Assembly (NCBI RefSeq): GCF_017948485.1
Contig: NZ_JAFFSX010000005.1
Span: 393,118 to 457,117 of the forward strand
DNA length: 64,000 bases
Source: Streptomyces sp. GESEQ-35
Lineage (GTDB): Bacteria; Actinomycetota; Actinomycetes; Streptomycetales; Streptomycetaceae
Reading direction: 5' to 3'
Shown here: one piece after another, positions 25,790-34,145 of the stretch
How positions within the stretch are numbered: position 1 is the stretch's first letter
Layout: each line of letters begins with the position of its first letter
The notes under the pieces: model-generated
Seen by the model: the letters and a program-made list of their open reading frames with translations, nothing else
Database searches by the model: none
What the model was told of the DNA's origin: nothing
Program-made: the position numbers and the translations under genes

Positions 25790-26506
25790 ATGAGTACCGC
25801 ACAAGGAGCCCGCGCCCGAGCCAGGATCGAGGTCACCGCCGCCATTAAGGACGAGGCGCGCAAACAGCTCGCGGCCGAAGGCGCCGCCAAGCTCTCGCTG
25901 CGGGCCGTTGCCCGCGCACTCGGCATGGCCTCCTCCGCGCTCTACCGCTACTTCCCCAGCCGCGACGACCTGCTCACCGCCCTCATCATCGACGCCTACA
26001 ACTCCGTGGGCCAGAGCGCGGAAGCGGCGCACGAGAAAGCCGCGGACGCCGGGCCCGCCCAGCGCTGGGTCGCGGTGTGCGAGGCGGTACGCGCCTGGGG
26101 GCTCGGGCATCCGCACGAGTACGCGCTGATCTACGGCTCGCCGGTCCCCGGCTACACCGCACCCGACGACACCGTCCCCGCCGCCTCCCGGGTCGGCCTC
26201 CTCCTCATCGGCATCGTCCGCGACGCGCACCAGGGCCTCGGCCTGGCCAGGCCGCCGCTGCCCGCCGAACTGCGCCCCGAGGCGGTACGGATGACGGCCG
26301 ACCTCGCGCCCGACCTGCCGCCCGAGACGGTGACGGCGCTCGTCGCGGCCTGGGCGCAGCTGTACGGGCTGGTCGGGTTCGAGCTGTTCGGTCAGTTCCA
26401 CCGGGTCGTGGAGGACCGCGAGACGTTCTTCCGGCATGCCGTGGCTCAACTCGCTCACGGCGTGGGCCTGGTGTATCCGCAGCAGGGCCGCGCCACGGCC
26501 CGCTGA
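25790..26506 (+). CDS. TetR/AcrR family transcriptional regulator
   Basis: 238 residues from ATG 25790. The DNA-binding domain reads RIEVTAAIKDEARKQLAAEGAAKLSLRAVARALGMASSALYRYFPSRDDLLTALI (residues 9-65). The C-terminal domain (WVAVCEAVRAWGLGHPHEYALIYGSPVPGY) belongs to the TetR_C_13/WHG type common in actinobacteria. No ribosome site precedes the start, and the last operator-like repeat ends 7 nt before it, so the transcript may be leaderless. It is divergent from the F420 reductase, its likely target. Confidence 0.9.
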   Translation: MSTAQGARARARIEVTAAIKDEARKQLAAEGAAKLSLRAVARALGMASSALYRYFPSRDDLLTALIIDAYNSVGQSAEAAHEKAADAGPAQRWVAVCEAVRAWGLGHPHEYALIYGSPVPGYTAPDDTVPAASRVGLLLIGIVRDAHQGLGLARPPLPAELRPEAVRMTADLAPDLPPETVTALVAAWAQLYGLVGFELFGQFHRVVEDRETFFRHAVAQLAHGVGLVYPQQGRATAR

Positions 26507-26636
26507 GCGCTCCGCGGGGTGCCGTGATGGGTCGTCGGTCGCCTGCGGGTCCGTTGTGGCTGGTCGCGCCCACGCGGCGGAGCCGCACATTGATACAGCC
26601 CCGCGCCCCTTTGGGGCGCTGCGGAACCGCATACGA
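26504..26636 (+). repeat. Intergenic repeat, copy A
   Basis: About 130 nt directly after the TetR stop codon. It shares long blocks with 32022-32189 on the opposite strand: gCGCTCCGC, GTGGCTGGTCGC, GCGGCGGAGCCGCACAT, GGGGCGCTG and GAACCGCAT. It contains a hairpin CGCCCCTTTGGGGCG. Both copies begin at the stop codon of a gene and read in that gene's direction. Confidence 0.75.
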
Positions 26637-26660
26637 CTTCGCCCGGCCCGCTCAGGGGAT

Positions 26661-27482
26661 CTACGGCACCGGTACCACGGGCGACGGCAGCAACACCGGG
26701 TCCTGGCGCAGGATCCGCTCGTGCAGCGACCGCAGTGCGGGCCCCGGATCCGCGCCCATCGCCTCGGCGAGCCGCTGCCGCGCCCCCTCGTACGCCGTGA
26801 GCGCGTCCGTCGGCCGGCCGGTGCGGCACAGCGCCAGCATCAGCAACTCGACGAGGCGTTCGCGCAGGGGGTGTGCCGCCACGAGCCGGACGAGTTCATG
26901 GACGTACTCGAAGGACTGGCCGAGTTCGATCGCTCCGGCCAGCCGGGCCTCGAGGACGGTGAGCCGTTTCTCGGCCCAGCGCAGCCGTTCCGCCGCCAGG
27001 TAAGGCGCCTGTAGGCCTTCGGCGAAATCGCCGCGCCACAACTCCTCGGCACGCCGGGCCAGTTCACCGGCCCGGCGCAGCTCGCCCGCGTCCCGCGCGG
27101 CCAGCGCCTCGTCCACCAGGCGGCGCCGCTCCCGCAGGTCGTCGGCCCCGGCGCCGGTGAGCAGATATCCGGTGCCGGTCCACGACAGTTCAGGCCCGTC
27201 CCCGAGCGCACGGCGCAGCCCGGAGACGTACTTCTGCACCAGGTTGCGCACATGCACCGGCGGCGTCCCGCCCCACACGGCCTCGACCAGGCCGTCGTAG
27301 GACAAGGGGCGCCCCTCCTGGAGCAACAGTACGGCGAGTACCGCGCGTTGCTTGGGTGGGCCGAGCGGGATCTCCACACCGTCGCGCAACGCGCGCAGCG
27401 GGCCGAGCAGTTCGAAACGCAGGGCGGGTGAGGCCGCCGCGAGCGCCATGTGCGGGCCGTGCGCAGTCCCCGTTGTCCCCAT
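26661..27482 (-). CDS. SARP-type (BTAD domain) transcriptional regulator
   Basis: 273 residues. An OmpR-like winged helix (about 20-95: LRFELLGPLRALRDG, GPPKQRAVLAVLLLQEGRPLS, VRNLVQKYVSGLRRALGDG, GTGYLLTG) is followed by a bacterial transcriptional activation domain (about 100-250, with GDFAEGLQAPYLAAERLRWAEKRL). This is the Streptomyces antibiotic regulatory protein architecture. ATG 27482 is 6 nt after TAGGCT on its strand, so it is probably leaderless. Direct repeats upstream are candidate binding sites. The facing MMPL exporter is the likely target. Confidence 0.9.
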   Translation of the reverse strand: MGTTGTAHGPHMALAAASPALRFELLGPLRALRDGVEIPLGPPKQRAVLAVLLLQEGRPLSYDGLVEAVWGGTPPVHVRNLVQKYVSGLRRALGDGPELSWTGTGYLLTGAGADDLRERRRLVDEALAARDAGELRRAGELARRAEELWRGDFAEGLQAPYLAAERLRWAEKRLTVLEARLAGAIELGQSFEYVHELVRLVAAHPLRERLVELLMLALCRTGRPTDALTAYEGARQRLAEAMGADPGPALRSLHERILRQDPVLLPSPVVPVP

Positions 27483-27488
27483 GTGCCG

Positions 27489-27540
27489 AGCCTAACGCGG
27501 ACCCTGTCTTCCAGCGGATCTTCCAGCGGGCCTTCCAGCG
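27489..27540. promoter_or_regulatory. SARP-type direct repeats and leaderless promoter
   Basis: CTTCCAGCG occurs three times at a strict 12-nt period (27508, 27520, 27532). On the minus strand they precede TAGGCT (27494-27489), the -10 box 6 nt before the regulator's ATG; the nearest repeat covers its -35 position, where no good hexamer exists. Activators of the SARP family bind direct repeats at such places. Confidence 0.55.
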
Positions 27541-27590
27541 CCCCGGCCGACGGTGATCGAGCACACCAGCCCCCGCAGAAAGGTGACTTC

Positions 27591-29735
27591 ATGCTCACCC
27601 GGCTCGGCCGACTCGCCGTGCGGTACAGCCGTGCCGTGCTGATCGGCGCAACCCTCGTCCTCCTCGGCCTCGGTGCGTACGGCGCGGGTGCCCAGGACGA
27701 CCTCGACCTTTCGGGCTGGAGCTCCCCCGGCACGGAGTCCGTGCGCGCGGGGGACAGGCTGCGCGACGGCTTCGGCACCGGCAACCCCAACCTCGCCCTG
27801 CTCGTCACGGCCCGCGACGGCGACGTGGACAGTCCGCGCACCGAACGGGCGGCCCGTGAACTCACCGCCGACGTCGAGCAGTTGCCGCTCGTCACGGACG
27901 TCACCGCGTACTGGGACGCCGGCAGCCCCGCCCTGCGTGGCGAGGACGGCAGCCGCGCCCTGATCCTGGCCCACCTCGAAGGCACCGCCACCGCGATCCG
28001 CGAGGAACTCGCCACCCTCTCACCTCAGTTGACGCGCACCACCGACGAACTCGACGTCCGGGTCGGCGGCCAGGAGGAGATCTCCCGGCAGGTCAGTGAG
28101 CAGGCCCGCACCGACTTCCTGCGCGCGGAGGCCTTCGCGCTGCCCGCCGTGCTCCTCCTGCTGATCCTCGTCTACCGGCGCACCACGGCCGCTCTGCTGA
28201 CCGTCGGAGTCGGACTGTTCTCCGTCATCGGCACCCTCGCCGGGCTGCGCCTGCTCGCTCAGTTCACCGAGGTGTCGACGTTCGCCGCGAACCTGGCCCT
28301 GGTGCTCGGCCTCGGACTCGGCGTCGACTACAGCCTGTTCGTGATCAACCGGTACCGGGAGGAGCGCGCGGCGGGCCGGGATCAGCAGGCGGCCGTCCTC
28401 AGGGCGACCGTCGTGGCCGGGCGGACCGTCGTCTTCAGCGGAGTCACGGTCGCGGTGTCGCTGTGTGCGCTGCTCGTGTTCCCGTTCTTCTTCCTCAGGT
28501 CGTTCGCGTACGCCGGTGTCCTCGTCGTCCTCATCGCGGTCGCCGCGGCGGTGATCGTTCTGCCCGCCGCGCTCGGGCGGTGGGGCCACCGGGTGGAGCG
28601 GCCCACCGCGCCCGCCTCCGGCTTCTGGCACCGCACGGCCCTCGCCGCCATGCGACGCCCGCTCCTCGCCGGCGCCGGCGTCCTCACGGTCCTGCTCGTC
28701 GCCGCCGCACCCCTGCTCGGCCTGCGCTTCGGCCTCCCCGACGAGCGCACCCTCCCCGAGGGCACGTCCTCGCGGACCACCTCCGAGATCGTGCACCGGG
28801 AGTTCGCCGCCGAACCCACGGACACCGTCCAGGTCGTCCTCGGCAAACCGGCCGACACGCGCGCGTACGCCGCCGAACTCTCCCGCATCCCGGGCGTGTT
28901 CCAGGTCGACGCACCCGAGGGCACCTACCGCGAGGGCGTGCGCACCGCAGCCCCCGGCCAGGACCGGCTGACAGCACCCGACCGAAGCGTGCGCCTGGCC
29001 GTCGTACCCACCCAGCAGGCCATGTACGGCGACGTCCCCGCCTTCGTGGAACGCGTCAGGGACACCCCGGCACCCGCTCCCGCCCTGGTCGGCGGCTACC
29101 CCGGCGAGATGACCGACTTCCGCTCCACGCTCCTCGAACGGCTCCCGCTCGCCGTCGGGATCGTGCTGGTGGCGACGTACGCGATCCTCTTCCTGATGAC
29201 CGGGAGCGTGCTGCTGCCCGCGAAGGCGACGGTGCTGAACCTGCTCAGCCTGTCGGTGATGTTCGGCTGCCTGGTCTGGGTCTTCCAGGACGGTCACCTC
29301 TCCGGGCTCCTGGATTTCACCCCCACGGGTTCGATCGAGCCGAGCATCCCGGTGCTGATGTTCTGCGTGGCGTACGGACTCTCCATGGACTACGAGGTCT
29401 TCCTGCTCGCGCGCATCAAGGAGGAACACGACCGGACCGGCGACACCGAGCGGGCGGTCGGCGAAGGCATCCGGCGCAGCGCCCCACTGATCACGGCAGC
29501 GGCCGGGATCCTCGCGCTGTCCTTCCTGTCGTACGCCACCGGAGGCGTCGTCTTTCTCAAGGAGCTCGGCATCGGGACCGCCCTGACGATCCTCGTCGAC
29601 GCCACCCTCATCCGGGTCGTGCTGCTGCCGGTGACGATGCGGCTGGCGGGGCGCGCGAACTGGTGGGCGCCGAAGCCGCTGCGCCGGCTGCGGGTGCGGG
29701 AGAGCGAGGACGTACTTCGCGGGGAGTACGTCTGA
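27591..29735 (+). CDS. MMPL/RND family transporter
   Basis: 714 residues, a typical actinobacterial MMPL protein of 11-12 membrane helices in two halves. The first helix is AVLIGATLVLLGLGAYGAG, followed by a periplasmic loop; the first helix bundle includes FALPAVLLLLILVYRRTTAALL and LALVLGLGLGVDYSLFVINRYREE, where the GxDY proton-relay motif stands. The second half repeats it (MFCVAYGLSMDYEVFLLARIKEEHDRTG). AAGGTGA is 7 nt before ATG. Such proteins export lipids, antibiotics or signalling acyl molecules; the divergent SARP-type regulator suggests a secondary-metabolite or stress-linked export role. Confidence 0.93.
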   Translation: MLTRLGRLAVRYSRAVLIGATLVLLGLGAYGAGAQDDLDLSGWSSPGTESVRAGDRLRDGFGTGNPNLALLVTARDGDVDSPRTERAARELTADVEQLPLVTDVTAYWDAGSPALRGEDGSRALILAHLEGTATAIREELATLSPQLTRTTDELDVRVGGQEEISRQVSEQARTDFLRAEAFALPAVLLLLILVYRRTTAALLTVGVGLFSVIGTLAGLRLLAQFTEVSTFAANLALVLGLGLGVDYSLFVINRYREERAAGRDQQAAVLRATVVAGRTVVFSGVTVAVSLCALLVFPFFFLRSFAYAGVLVVLIAVAAAVIVLPAALGRWGHRVERPTAPASGFWHRTALAAMRRPLLAGAGVLTVLLVAAAPLLGLRFGLPDERTLPEGTSSRTTSEIVHREFAAEPTDTVQVVLGKPADTRAYAAELSRIPGVFQVDAPEGTYREGVRTAAPGQDRLTAPDRSVRLAVVPTQQAMYGDVPAFVERVRDTPAPAPALVGGYPGEMTDFRSTLLERLPLAVGIVLVATYAILFLMTGSVLLPAKATVLNLLSLSVMFGCLVWVFQDGHLSGLLDFTPTGSIEPSIPVLMFCVAYGLSMDYEVFLLARIKEEHDRTGDTERAVGEGIRRSAPLITAAAGILALSFLSYATGGVVFLKELGIGTALTILVDATLIRVVLLPVTMRLAGRANWWAPKPLRRLRVRESEDVLRGEYV

Positions 29736-29788
29736 TCACCTCCCCCGGCTGACGTCCGCGGCGGCCTGCGGCGTCTAGCGTGGCGGAC

Positions 29789-31024
29789 ATGGACAAGCAG
29801 CTCGGACGCGGGGGAGGCCCGCCGCACTGGTGGCGGCACGGGCCGCCGTGGTTGAACCGGTGGGACGACGAGGAACGGGGTGTCCGGTGGCCGTGGCGTT
29901 CCACCGCGCTGCTCACCGTGTTCGTGCTCGCGGGGTCCAACTTCGCCGCCGAGGAGCAGGTCGGCGAGCGCGCTGCCCTGGACCCCTTCGCGCGGGCGCT
30001 GCTGGTCGTGGCCTGCGTCCAGCTGCTGTGGCGCAAGCGGTATCCGGTCCCGGTCGTCTTCGGCACCGCGACGGCCGCCATGATCTACTTCGGCGCCGGG
30101 TATCCGTACGGGCCGATCTTCCTCGCCGTGGCGGTGGGCTGCTTCAGCGCCATCGTCTCGGGGCACCGGCGGGCCGCCTGGGCGGCCGTCGGGATGCTCT
30201 GGGTCGGGCATGTGCTGATCGCGCACTGGCTGTACCGCTGGCTGCCGCCGTCCGGGGACGGGCCCCCGGCCTGGGGGCAGGAGGGTGTCGTCGCCGCCTG
30301 GGTGGTCGCCATCGTCGCGCTGGCCGAGCTGGTCCGGGCGCGGCGTGAGCAGTGGGACCGGGAACGGGCCGAGCGGGTGCAGGCCGCGCGGCGGCGCGCC
30401 GACGAGGAGCGGCTGCGCATCGCGCGCGAGCTGCACGACGTCCTCGCGCACAGCATCTCCGTGATCAATGTGCAGGCCGGTGTCGGCCTCGCGCTCCTGG
30501 ACTCCGACCCCGAGCAGGCGCGCACGGCGCTCACCACCATCAAGGCCGCCAGCAAGGAGGCGCTCGGCGAGGTCCGCCAGGTGCTCGACACGCTGCGCAC
30601 GCCGGGTGACGCGCCACGTGCGCCGGCGCCCGGACTTGATCGGCTGCCCGAACTCGTGGAGCAGGCGGCGAGCGCTGGCCTCACGGTCCAGGTCGAGGGC
30701 GAACCTCCGCCGCTCGCGCCGGGCGCCGACCTCGCCGCGTTCCGCATCGTCCAGGAGGCCCTCACCAATGTCGTACGGCACTCGGGTTCGCGGCACGCGC
30801 GCGTGCACCTCGATCACGACGGTGGCGCGCTACGGCTGCGCATCGACGACGACGGGCCCGCGACCGGCGCCGACGCCGGCGGCAGCGGCAACGGACTGGC
30901 CGGAATGCGGGAGCGGGCCGCGGCCCTGGGTGGGACGATCGAGGCGGGACCGCGCGACGACGGCGGATTCCGCGTGCTGGCGGTACTGCCGCTGAAGGTG
31001 AAGGCCAAGGAGGACGACCGGTGA
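29789..31024 (+). CDS. NarL-type sensor histidine kinase
   Basis: 411 residues. Several N-terminal membrane helices (TALLTVFVLAGSNFAA, PVPVVFGTATAAMIYFG, IFLAVAVGCFSAIVSG, AAVGMLWVGHVLI, VVAAWVVAIVALAEL) precede a short coiled linker, the HisKA_3 box RIARELHDVLAHSISVINVQAG (phospho-His) and an HATPase domain (FRIVQEALTNVVRHSG; GNGLAGMRERAAALGG). It lacks a large external sensor loop, so it may sense the membrane. TAGCGT (29776-29781) sits 7 nt before ATG 29789, suggesting a leaderless start. The response-regulator GTG overlaps its stop by 4 nt. Confidence 0.92.
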   Translation: MDKQLGRGGGPPHWWRHGPPWLNRWDDEERGVRWPWRSTALLTVFVLAGSNFAAEEQVGERAALDPFARALLVVACVQLLWRKRYPVPVVFGTATAAMIYFGAGYPYGPIFLAVAVGCFSAIVSGHRRAAWAAVGMLWVGHVLIAHWLYRWLPPSGDGPPAWGQEGVVAAWVVAIVALAELVRARREQWDRERAERVQAARRRADEERLRIARELHDVLAHSISVINVQAGVGLALLDSDPEQARTALTTIKAASKEALGEVRQVLDTLRTPGDAPRAPAPGLDRLPELVEQAASAGLTVQVEGEPPPLAPGADLAAFRIVQEALTNVVRHSGSRHARVHLDHDGGALRLRIDDDGPATGADAGGSGNGLAGMRERAAALGGTIEAGPRDDGGFRVLAVLPLKVKAKEDDR

Positions 31025-31686
31025 TCCGCGTACTGCTCGCCGACGACCAGTCCCTGGTCCGCGCAGGCTTCAAGGCGCTGCTCGACGCCCAGCCGGACAT
31101 CGAGGTCGCCGGGGAGGCCGCCGACGGCGAGGAGGCGCTGCGGATGGTGCGTGAACTGCGCCCCGACGTCGTCCTCATGGACATCCGCATGCCCAAGCTC
31201 GACGGGCTGGCGTCGACCCGCCGCATCACCGACGACAGTGCGCTGGAGGACGTCAAGGTGGTCATGCTCACCACCTTCGAACTCGACGAGTACGTCTTCG
31301 AGGCGATCCGTTCGGGTGCCTCCGGCTTTCTGGTCAAGGACACCGAGCCGGAGGAACTCCTGCGCGCCGTACGGGCGGTGGTCGGGGGCGACGCGCTGCT
31401 CTCGCCGGGCGTGACGCGCCGCCTGATCGCCGAGTTCGCCGCCCGCTCCAAGGAGCCCGCGGCCGCCGACGCCCTCGCCGAACTCACCGAACGGGAACGG
31501 GAAGTGATGGCCCTGGTCGGCATCGGCCTGTCCAACGAGGAGATCGCCCGCCGCCTGGTCGTCAGCCCGCTCACCGCCAAGACCCACGTCAGCCGCACGA
31601 TGGTGAAGCTGGGCGCCCGTGACCGCGCCCAACTCGTCGTGCTGGCCTACGAGTCGGGGTTGGTACGGCCGGGCTGGCTGGGCTGA
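31021..31686 (+). CDS. NarL/FixJ family response regulator
   Basis: 221 residues. The receiver domain (1-120) has IRVLLADDQ acidic pair, phospho-acceptor Asp in DVVLMDIRMPKLDG, and the conserved Thr and Lys in VVMLTTFELDEYV and GFLVKDTEPEEL. A LuxR-type helix-turn-helix follows (LTEREREVMALVGIGLSNEEIARRLVVSPLTAKTHVSRTMVKLG, about 155-200). Overlap with the kinase gene (GTGA) makes them a cognate pair. The last 40 nt overlap the convergent DUF6332 gene. Confidence 0.94.
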   Translation: MIRVLLADDQSLVRAGFKALLDAQPDIEVAGEAADGEEALRMVRELRPDVVLMDIRMPKLDGLASTRRITDDSALEDVKVVMLTTFELDEYVFEAIRSGASGFLVKDTEPEELLRAVRAVVGGDALLSPGVTRRLIAEFAARSKEPAAADALAELTEREREVMALVGIGLSNEEIARRLVVSPLTAKTHVSRTMVKLGARDRAQLVVLAYESGLVRPGWLG

Positions 31687-31931
31687 GGCGCCGAGCGGAA
31701 ACGGATCAGCACGCTGACGGCCCGGGCGACGAAGAGCACAGGTGCGAGGACGAGCCCGGTGCGCAGGACCAACGTCTCCACGCTGTCCGGTAGTTCGAAG
31801 AGCAGCGCCGGACCGGCGACGGCTCCGAAGACGACGGCCGCCGCGAACGCCGCGCTGAGCAAGGCGTATCCGATCTCGACGGTGATCGCGTCCCGCCGGG
31901 CCTGATCGCGCCGTCCCCCGTATTCGCTCAT
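31647..31931 (-). CDS. DUF6332-like small membrane protein
   Basis: 94 residues with two membrane helices (IGYALLSAAFAAAVVFGAVAGPALLF and TLVLRTGLVLAPVLFVARAVSVLI). The hydrophilic start RRDQARRDAITVEIGYAL matches a Streptomyces family I recall as DUF6332. Start at ATG 31931. It overlaps the response-regulator gene tail to tail by 40 nt. Function unknown. Confidence 0.7.
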   Translation of the reverse strand: MSEYGGRRDQARRDAITVEIGYALLSAAFAAAVVFGAVAGPALLFELPDSVETLVLRTGLVLAPVLFVARAVSVLIRFRSAPQPSQPGRTNPDS

Positions 31932-32021
31932 CCGCACAGTCTCACAAGCGTGCGCCCGGCGGAGCAAGCAGGCCCCGCCGGGCGCACGGTGTGGGAGGCG
32001 AGCCCCCTGAGCAGATCGGAT

Positions 32022-32189
32022 GCGGTTCGTCAGCGCCCCGAAGCGGCGCGGGTCTGTGTCGATGTGCGGCTCCGCCGCGATGGAGGTCCCCCCGGGTTCG
32101 AGCGAAGCCGAGAACTTGGGGGAGCGACCAGCCACGATGGCGCCGCAGCGGACCGACGTCCACCGCGGCACCACCCAGCGGAGCGCCTA
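32022..32189 (-). repeat. Intergenic repeat, copy B (interrupted)
   Basis: Inverted relative to copy A (26504-26636). Read on the minus strand it begins at the stop codon of the DHA2 exporter and has the same ordered blocks, including GTGGCTGGTCGC, GCGGCGGAGCCGCACAT, GGGGCGCTG and GAACCGCAT. Between the first two blocks copy A has 6 nt where copy B has a 45-nt palindromic element. Confidence 0.75.
32079..32123. repeat. Nested palindromic element inside copy B
   Basis: A 45-nt hairpin-forming sequence with arms TCCCCC and GGGGGA and inner GTTC/GAAC, around GAGCGAAGCCGA. It is absent at the same point of copy A. I recall closely similar CCCCCAAG...CTTCG...GGGGG hairpins as very frequent between Streptomyces genes. 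Confidence 0.7.
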
Positions 32190-33668
32190 GTCGCGTACCG
32201 CGACGCGCTCTGCCTCCGCTTCCTTCACTGTGGACTTGGCGACGACGACGGACTGCTGCGGACGACTGGTGCGCAAGCCCGTCAGCGTGATCAGCAGCCC
32301 GGCGACGGCGATGCCGGTGATGACGACCAGGCCGGGCCGGTAGCTGTCGAGGACGGCCTGCGGGGTGGCGTTCTCGGGAGCGCCCGCGGTGACCACCGCC
32401 GTCACGACGGCCAGGAAGATCGCGCCGCCCACCTGGACCGAGGTGTTGAGCAGACCGGAGACCATCCCCTGCTCGTGGTCCTCGACGCCGTTGGTGGCCT
32501 GGATGTTGAGCGACGGGAAGACCAGCGCGCAGGCGGCGCCGATGAGCAGCATCGACGGCAGGATCACGGCCGCGTAGACCGGGTCGAGGTCGACGCGTAG
32601 GAATAGCGCGTACCCGACGACCATCAGCGCGAAGCCCGCCGCGATCAGCCGCTGCGTACCGAACCGGTCGACGATCGAGCCCATCTTCGTCGACGACAGC
32701 GCCACCAGCGCGCCCGCGGGCAGGAAGGCGAGCGCCGTGTGCAGTGCGGACCAGCCGAGCAGCGACTGCATGTAGAGGGTGACCAGGAACTGGAAGCCGA
32801 CGTACGACCCGAAGAAGGCCATCGCGCCGAGCTGGGCGCGGATCTGGCTGCCGGAGCGCAGTACACCGAGCCGGATCAGCGGGCCCGGCGAACGCCGCTC
32901 GACGAGGACGAACACCGTCAGGAGCACGGCGACGGCGAGGAAGGACAGCAGCGTGCGGGCGGAACCCCAGCCGGCCTCCGGGGCCTGGACGACGGTGAAG
33001 ACCAGCAGCAGCATCGATGCCGTGCCGAGAACGGCGCCGGGGATGTCGTATCCGTTGTGGTCCTTCTCGCGGGCGCTGCGCGGCAGCAGCTTCAGGCCGG
33101 CGATCAGGGCGATCAGGGCGATGGGCGCGGGCAGCAGCATCGTCAGGCGCCAGCTGGCCTCGGTGAGCAGACCGGACAGCACCAGGCCCATCGAGAAGCC
33201 GGTGGCCGCGCAGGTGGTGTAGATGGACAGGGCCCGGTTGCGCAGCGGGCCCTCGGGGAAGGTCGTGGTGATGATCGACAGGCCGGCGGGCGCCGTGAAC
33301 GCCGCGCTCAGGCCCTTGATGAAACGGCTGGCGATCAGCAGCGGGCCCGAGTCGACGAACCCGCCGAGCAGCGAGGCGAGCGCGAACACGCCCAGGGCCA
33401 CCAGGAAGACCTGACGTCGGCCGAGCAGGTCGGCGGTCCGTCCGCCGAGCAGCAGCAGGCCGCCGTATCCCAGGATGTAGCCGCTGACGATCCATTGCAG
33501 CGTCGAGGTGGACAGACCGAGGTCGGCGCCGATGGACGGCAGCGCGACCCCGACCATCGACACGTCCAGCGCGTCCAGGAACATCGCGGCGCAGAGCACC
33601 AGCAGGGTGCCCCACAGCCGAGGGGTCCAGTGCCCCTGGGATGGGGGAGTGGTGAGCGGAGAGGTCAT
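32187..33668 (-). CDS. DHA2-type MFS drug transporter (14 helices)
   Basis: 493 residues, EmrB/QacA-type major facilitator. The N-terminal half shows LWGTLLVLCAAMFLDALDVSMVGVALPSI (motif D1-type LDxTIVNVALP), IVSGYILGYGGLLLLGGRTADLLGRRQVF (motif A) and LIASRFIKGLSAAFTAPAGLSIITTTF. About 14 hydrophobic segments can be counted. Such proteins expel drugs or metabolites using proton motive force. It is divergent from a MarR gene over an 87-nt gap that contains a 16-bp palindrome, a standard exporter/repressor pair. Confidence 0.93.
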   Translation of the reverse strand: MTSPLTTPPSQGHWTPRLWGTLLVLCAAMFLDALDVSMVGVALPSIGADLGLSTSTLQWIVSGYILGYGGLLLLGGRTADLLGRRQVFLVALGVFALASLLGGFVDSGPLLIASRFIKGLSAAFTAPAGLSIITTTFPEGPLRNRALSIYTTCAATGFSMGLVLSGLLTEASWRLTMLLPAPIALIALIAGLKLLPRSAREKDHNGYDIPGAVLGTASMLLLVFTVVQAPEAGWGSARTLLSFLAVAVLLTVFVLVERRSPGPLIRLGVLRSGSQIRAQLGAMAFFGSYVGFQFLVTLYMQSLLGWSALHTALAFLPAGALVALSSTKMGSIVDRFGTQRLIAAGFALMVVGYALFLRVDLDPVYAAVILPSMLLIGAACALVFPSLNIQATNGVEDHEQGMVSGLLNTSVQVGGAIFLAVVTAVVTAGAPENATPQAVLDSYRPGLVVITGIAVAGLLITLTGLRTSRPQQSVVVAKSTVKEAEAERVAVRD

Positions 33669-33682
33669 GCCGCAGACACTAC

Positions 33683-33711
33683 ATGCGCATGCATCAAATG
33701 CAAGCGCATTT
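33683..33711. promoter_or_regulatory. MarR operator candidates
   Basis: AAATGC-AAGC-GCATTT (33696-33711) is a perfect 6+6 inverted repeat, and ATGCGCAT (33683-33690) a second palindrome, both in an unusually AT-rich patch between the divergent exporter and MarR genes. Confidence 0.65.
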
Positions 33712-33755
33712 AATTCTGATGCAATAAAGCGGCCCCTCTGCTACGGTGCCGCGCT

Positions 33756-34145
33756 ATGGCGGCGAAGAAGCCCGAACAGGCGCTCGTGGAACAGTGGCGG
33801 GACATGCTGGCACTGCATGCCCGCACGCAGTGCGAACTCGACCGCGCACTCCACCAACACGGCCTGTGCGCAAGCGACTTCGAGGTGCTGGATGTGCTGT
33901 CCGGAGACTCGTGTGCCTACCGCGTGCAGGAGATCTCCGAGCGGGTCCATCTCAGCCAGAGCGCGCTGTCACGGCTGATCGCCCGGCTGGAGAAGGACGA
34001 CCTCGTCGAGCGCGCCATGTGCCCGGAGGACCGGCGGGGCGTCCGGGTAGCCCTCACCGCGAAGGGGCGCACACTGCACGGCGAGGTGCTGCCGGTGCAG
34101 CGCGAGGTGCTGACGCGGATGCTCGCCGGCAGCAGCTCCACGTGA
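33756..34145 (+). CDS. MarR family transcriptional regulator
   Basis: 129 residues, a little short for MarR (usually 140-160). The winged helix-turn-helix runs CASDFEVLDVLS...YRVQEISERVHLSQSALSRLIARLEKDDLVERAMCPEDRRGVRVALTAKG, with the wing DRRGVRVALT. The final dimerisation helix is brief and ends SSST at a stop within a 20-bp tandem duplication, so the C-terminus may have been altered. Divergent from the DHA2 exporter, its presumed target. Confidence 0.88.
   Translation: MAAKKPEQALVEQWRDMLALHARTQCELDRALHQHGLCASDFEVLDVLSGDSCAYRVQEISERVHLSQSALSRLIARLEKDDLVERAMCPEDRRGVRVALTAKGRTLHGEVLPVQREVLTRMLAGSSST

Noticed and set aside
28020..29429. 469-codon minus-strand frame opposite the MMPL transporter
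   Set aside because: Shadow frame rich in Glu/Gly/His from antisense codons; MMPL motifs are on the plus strand.
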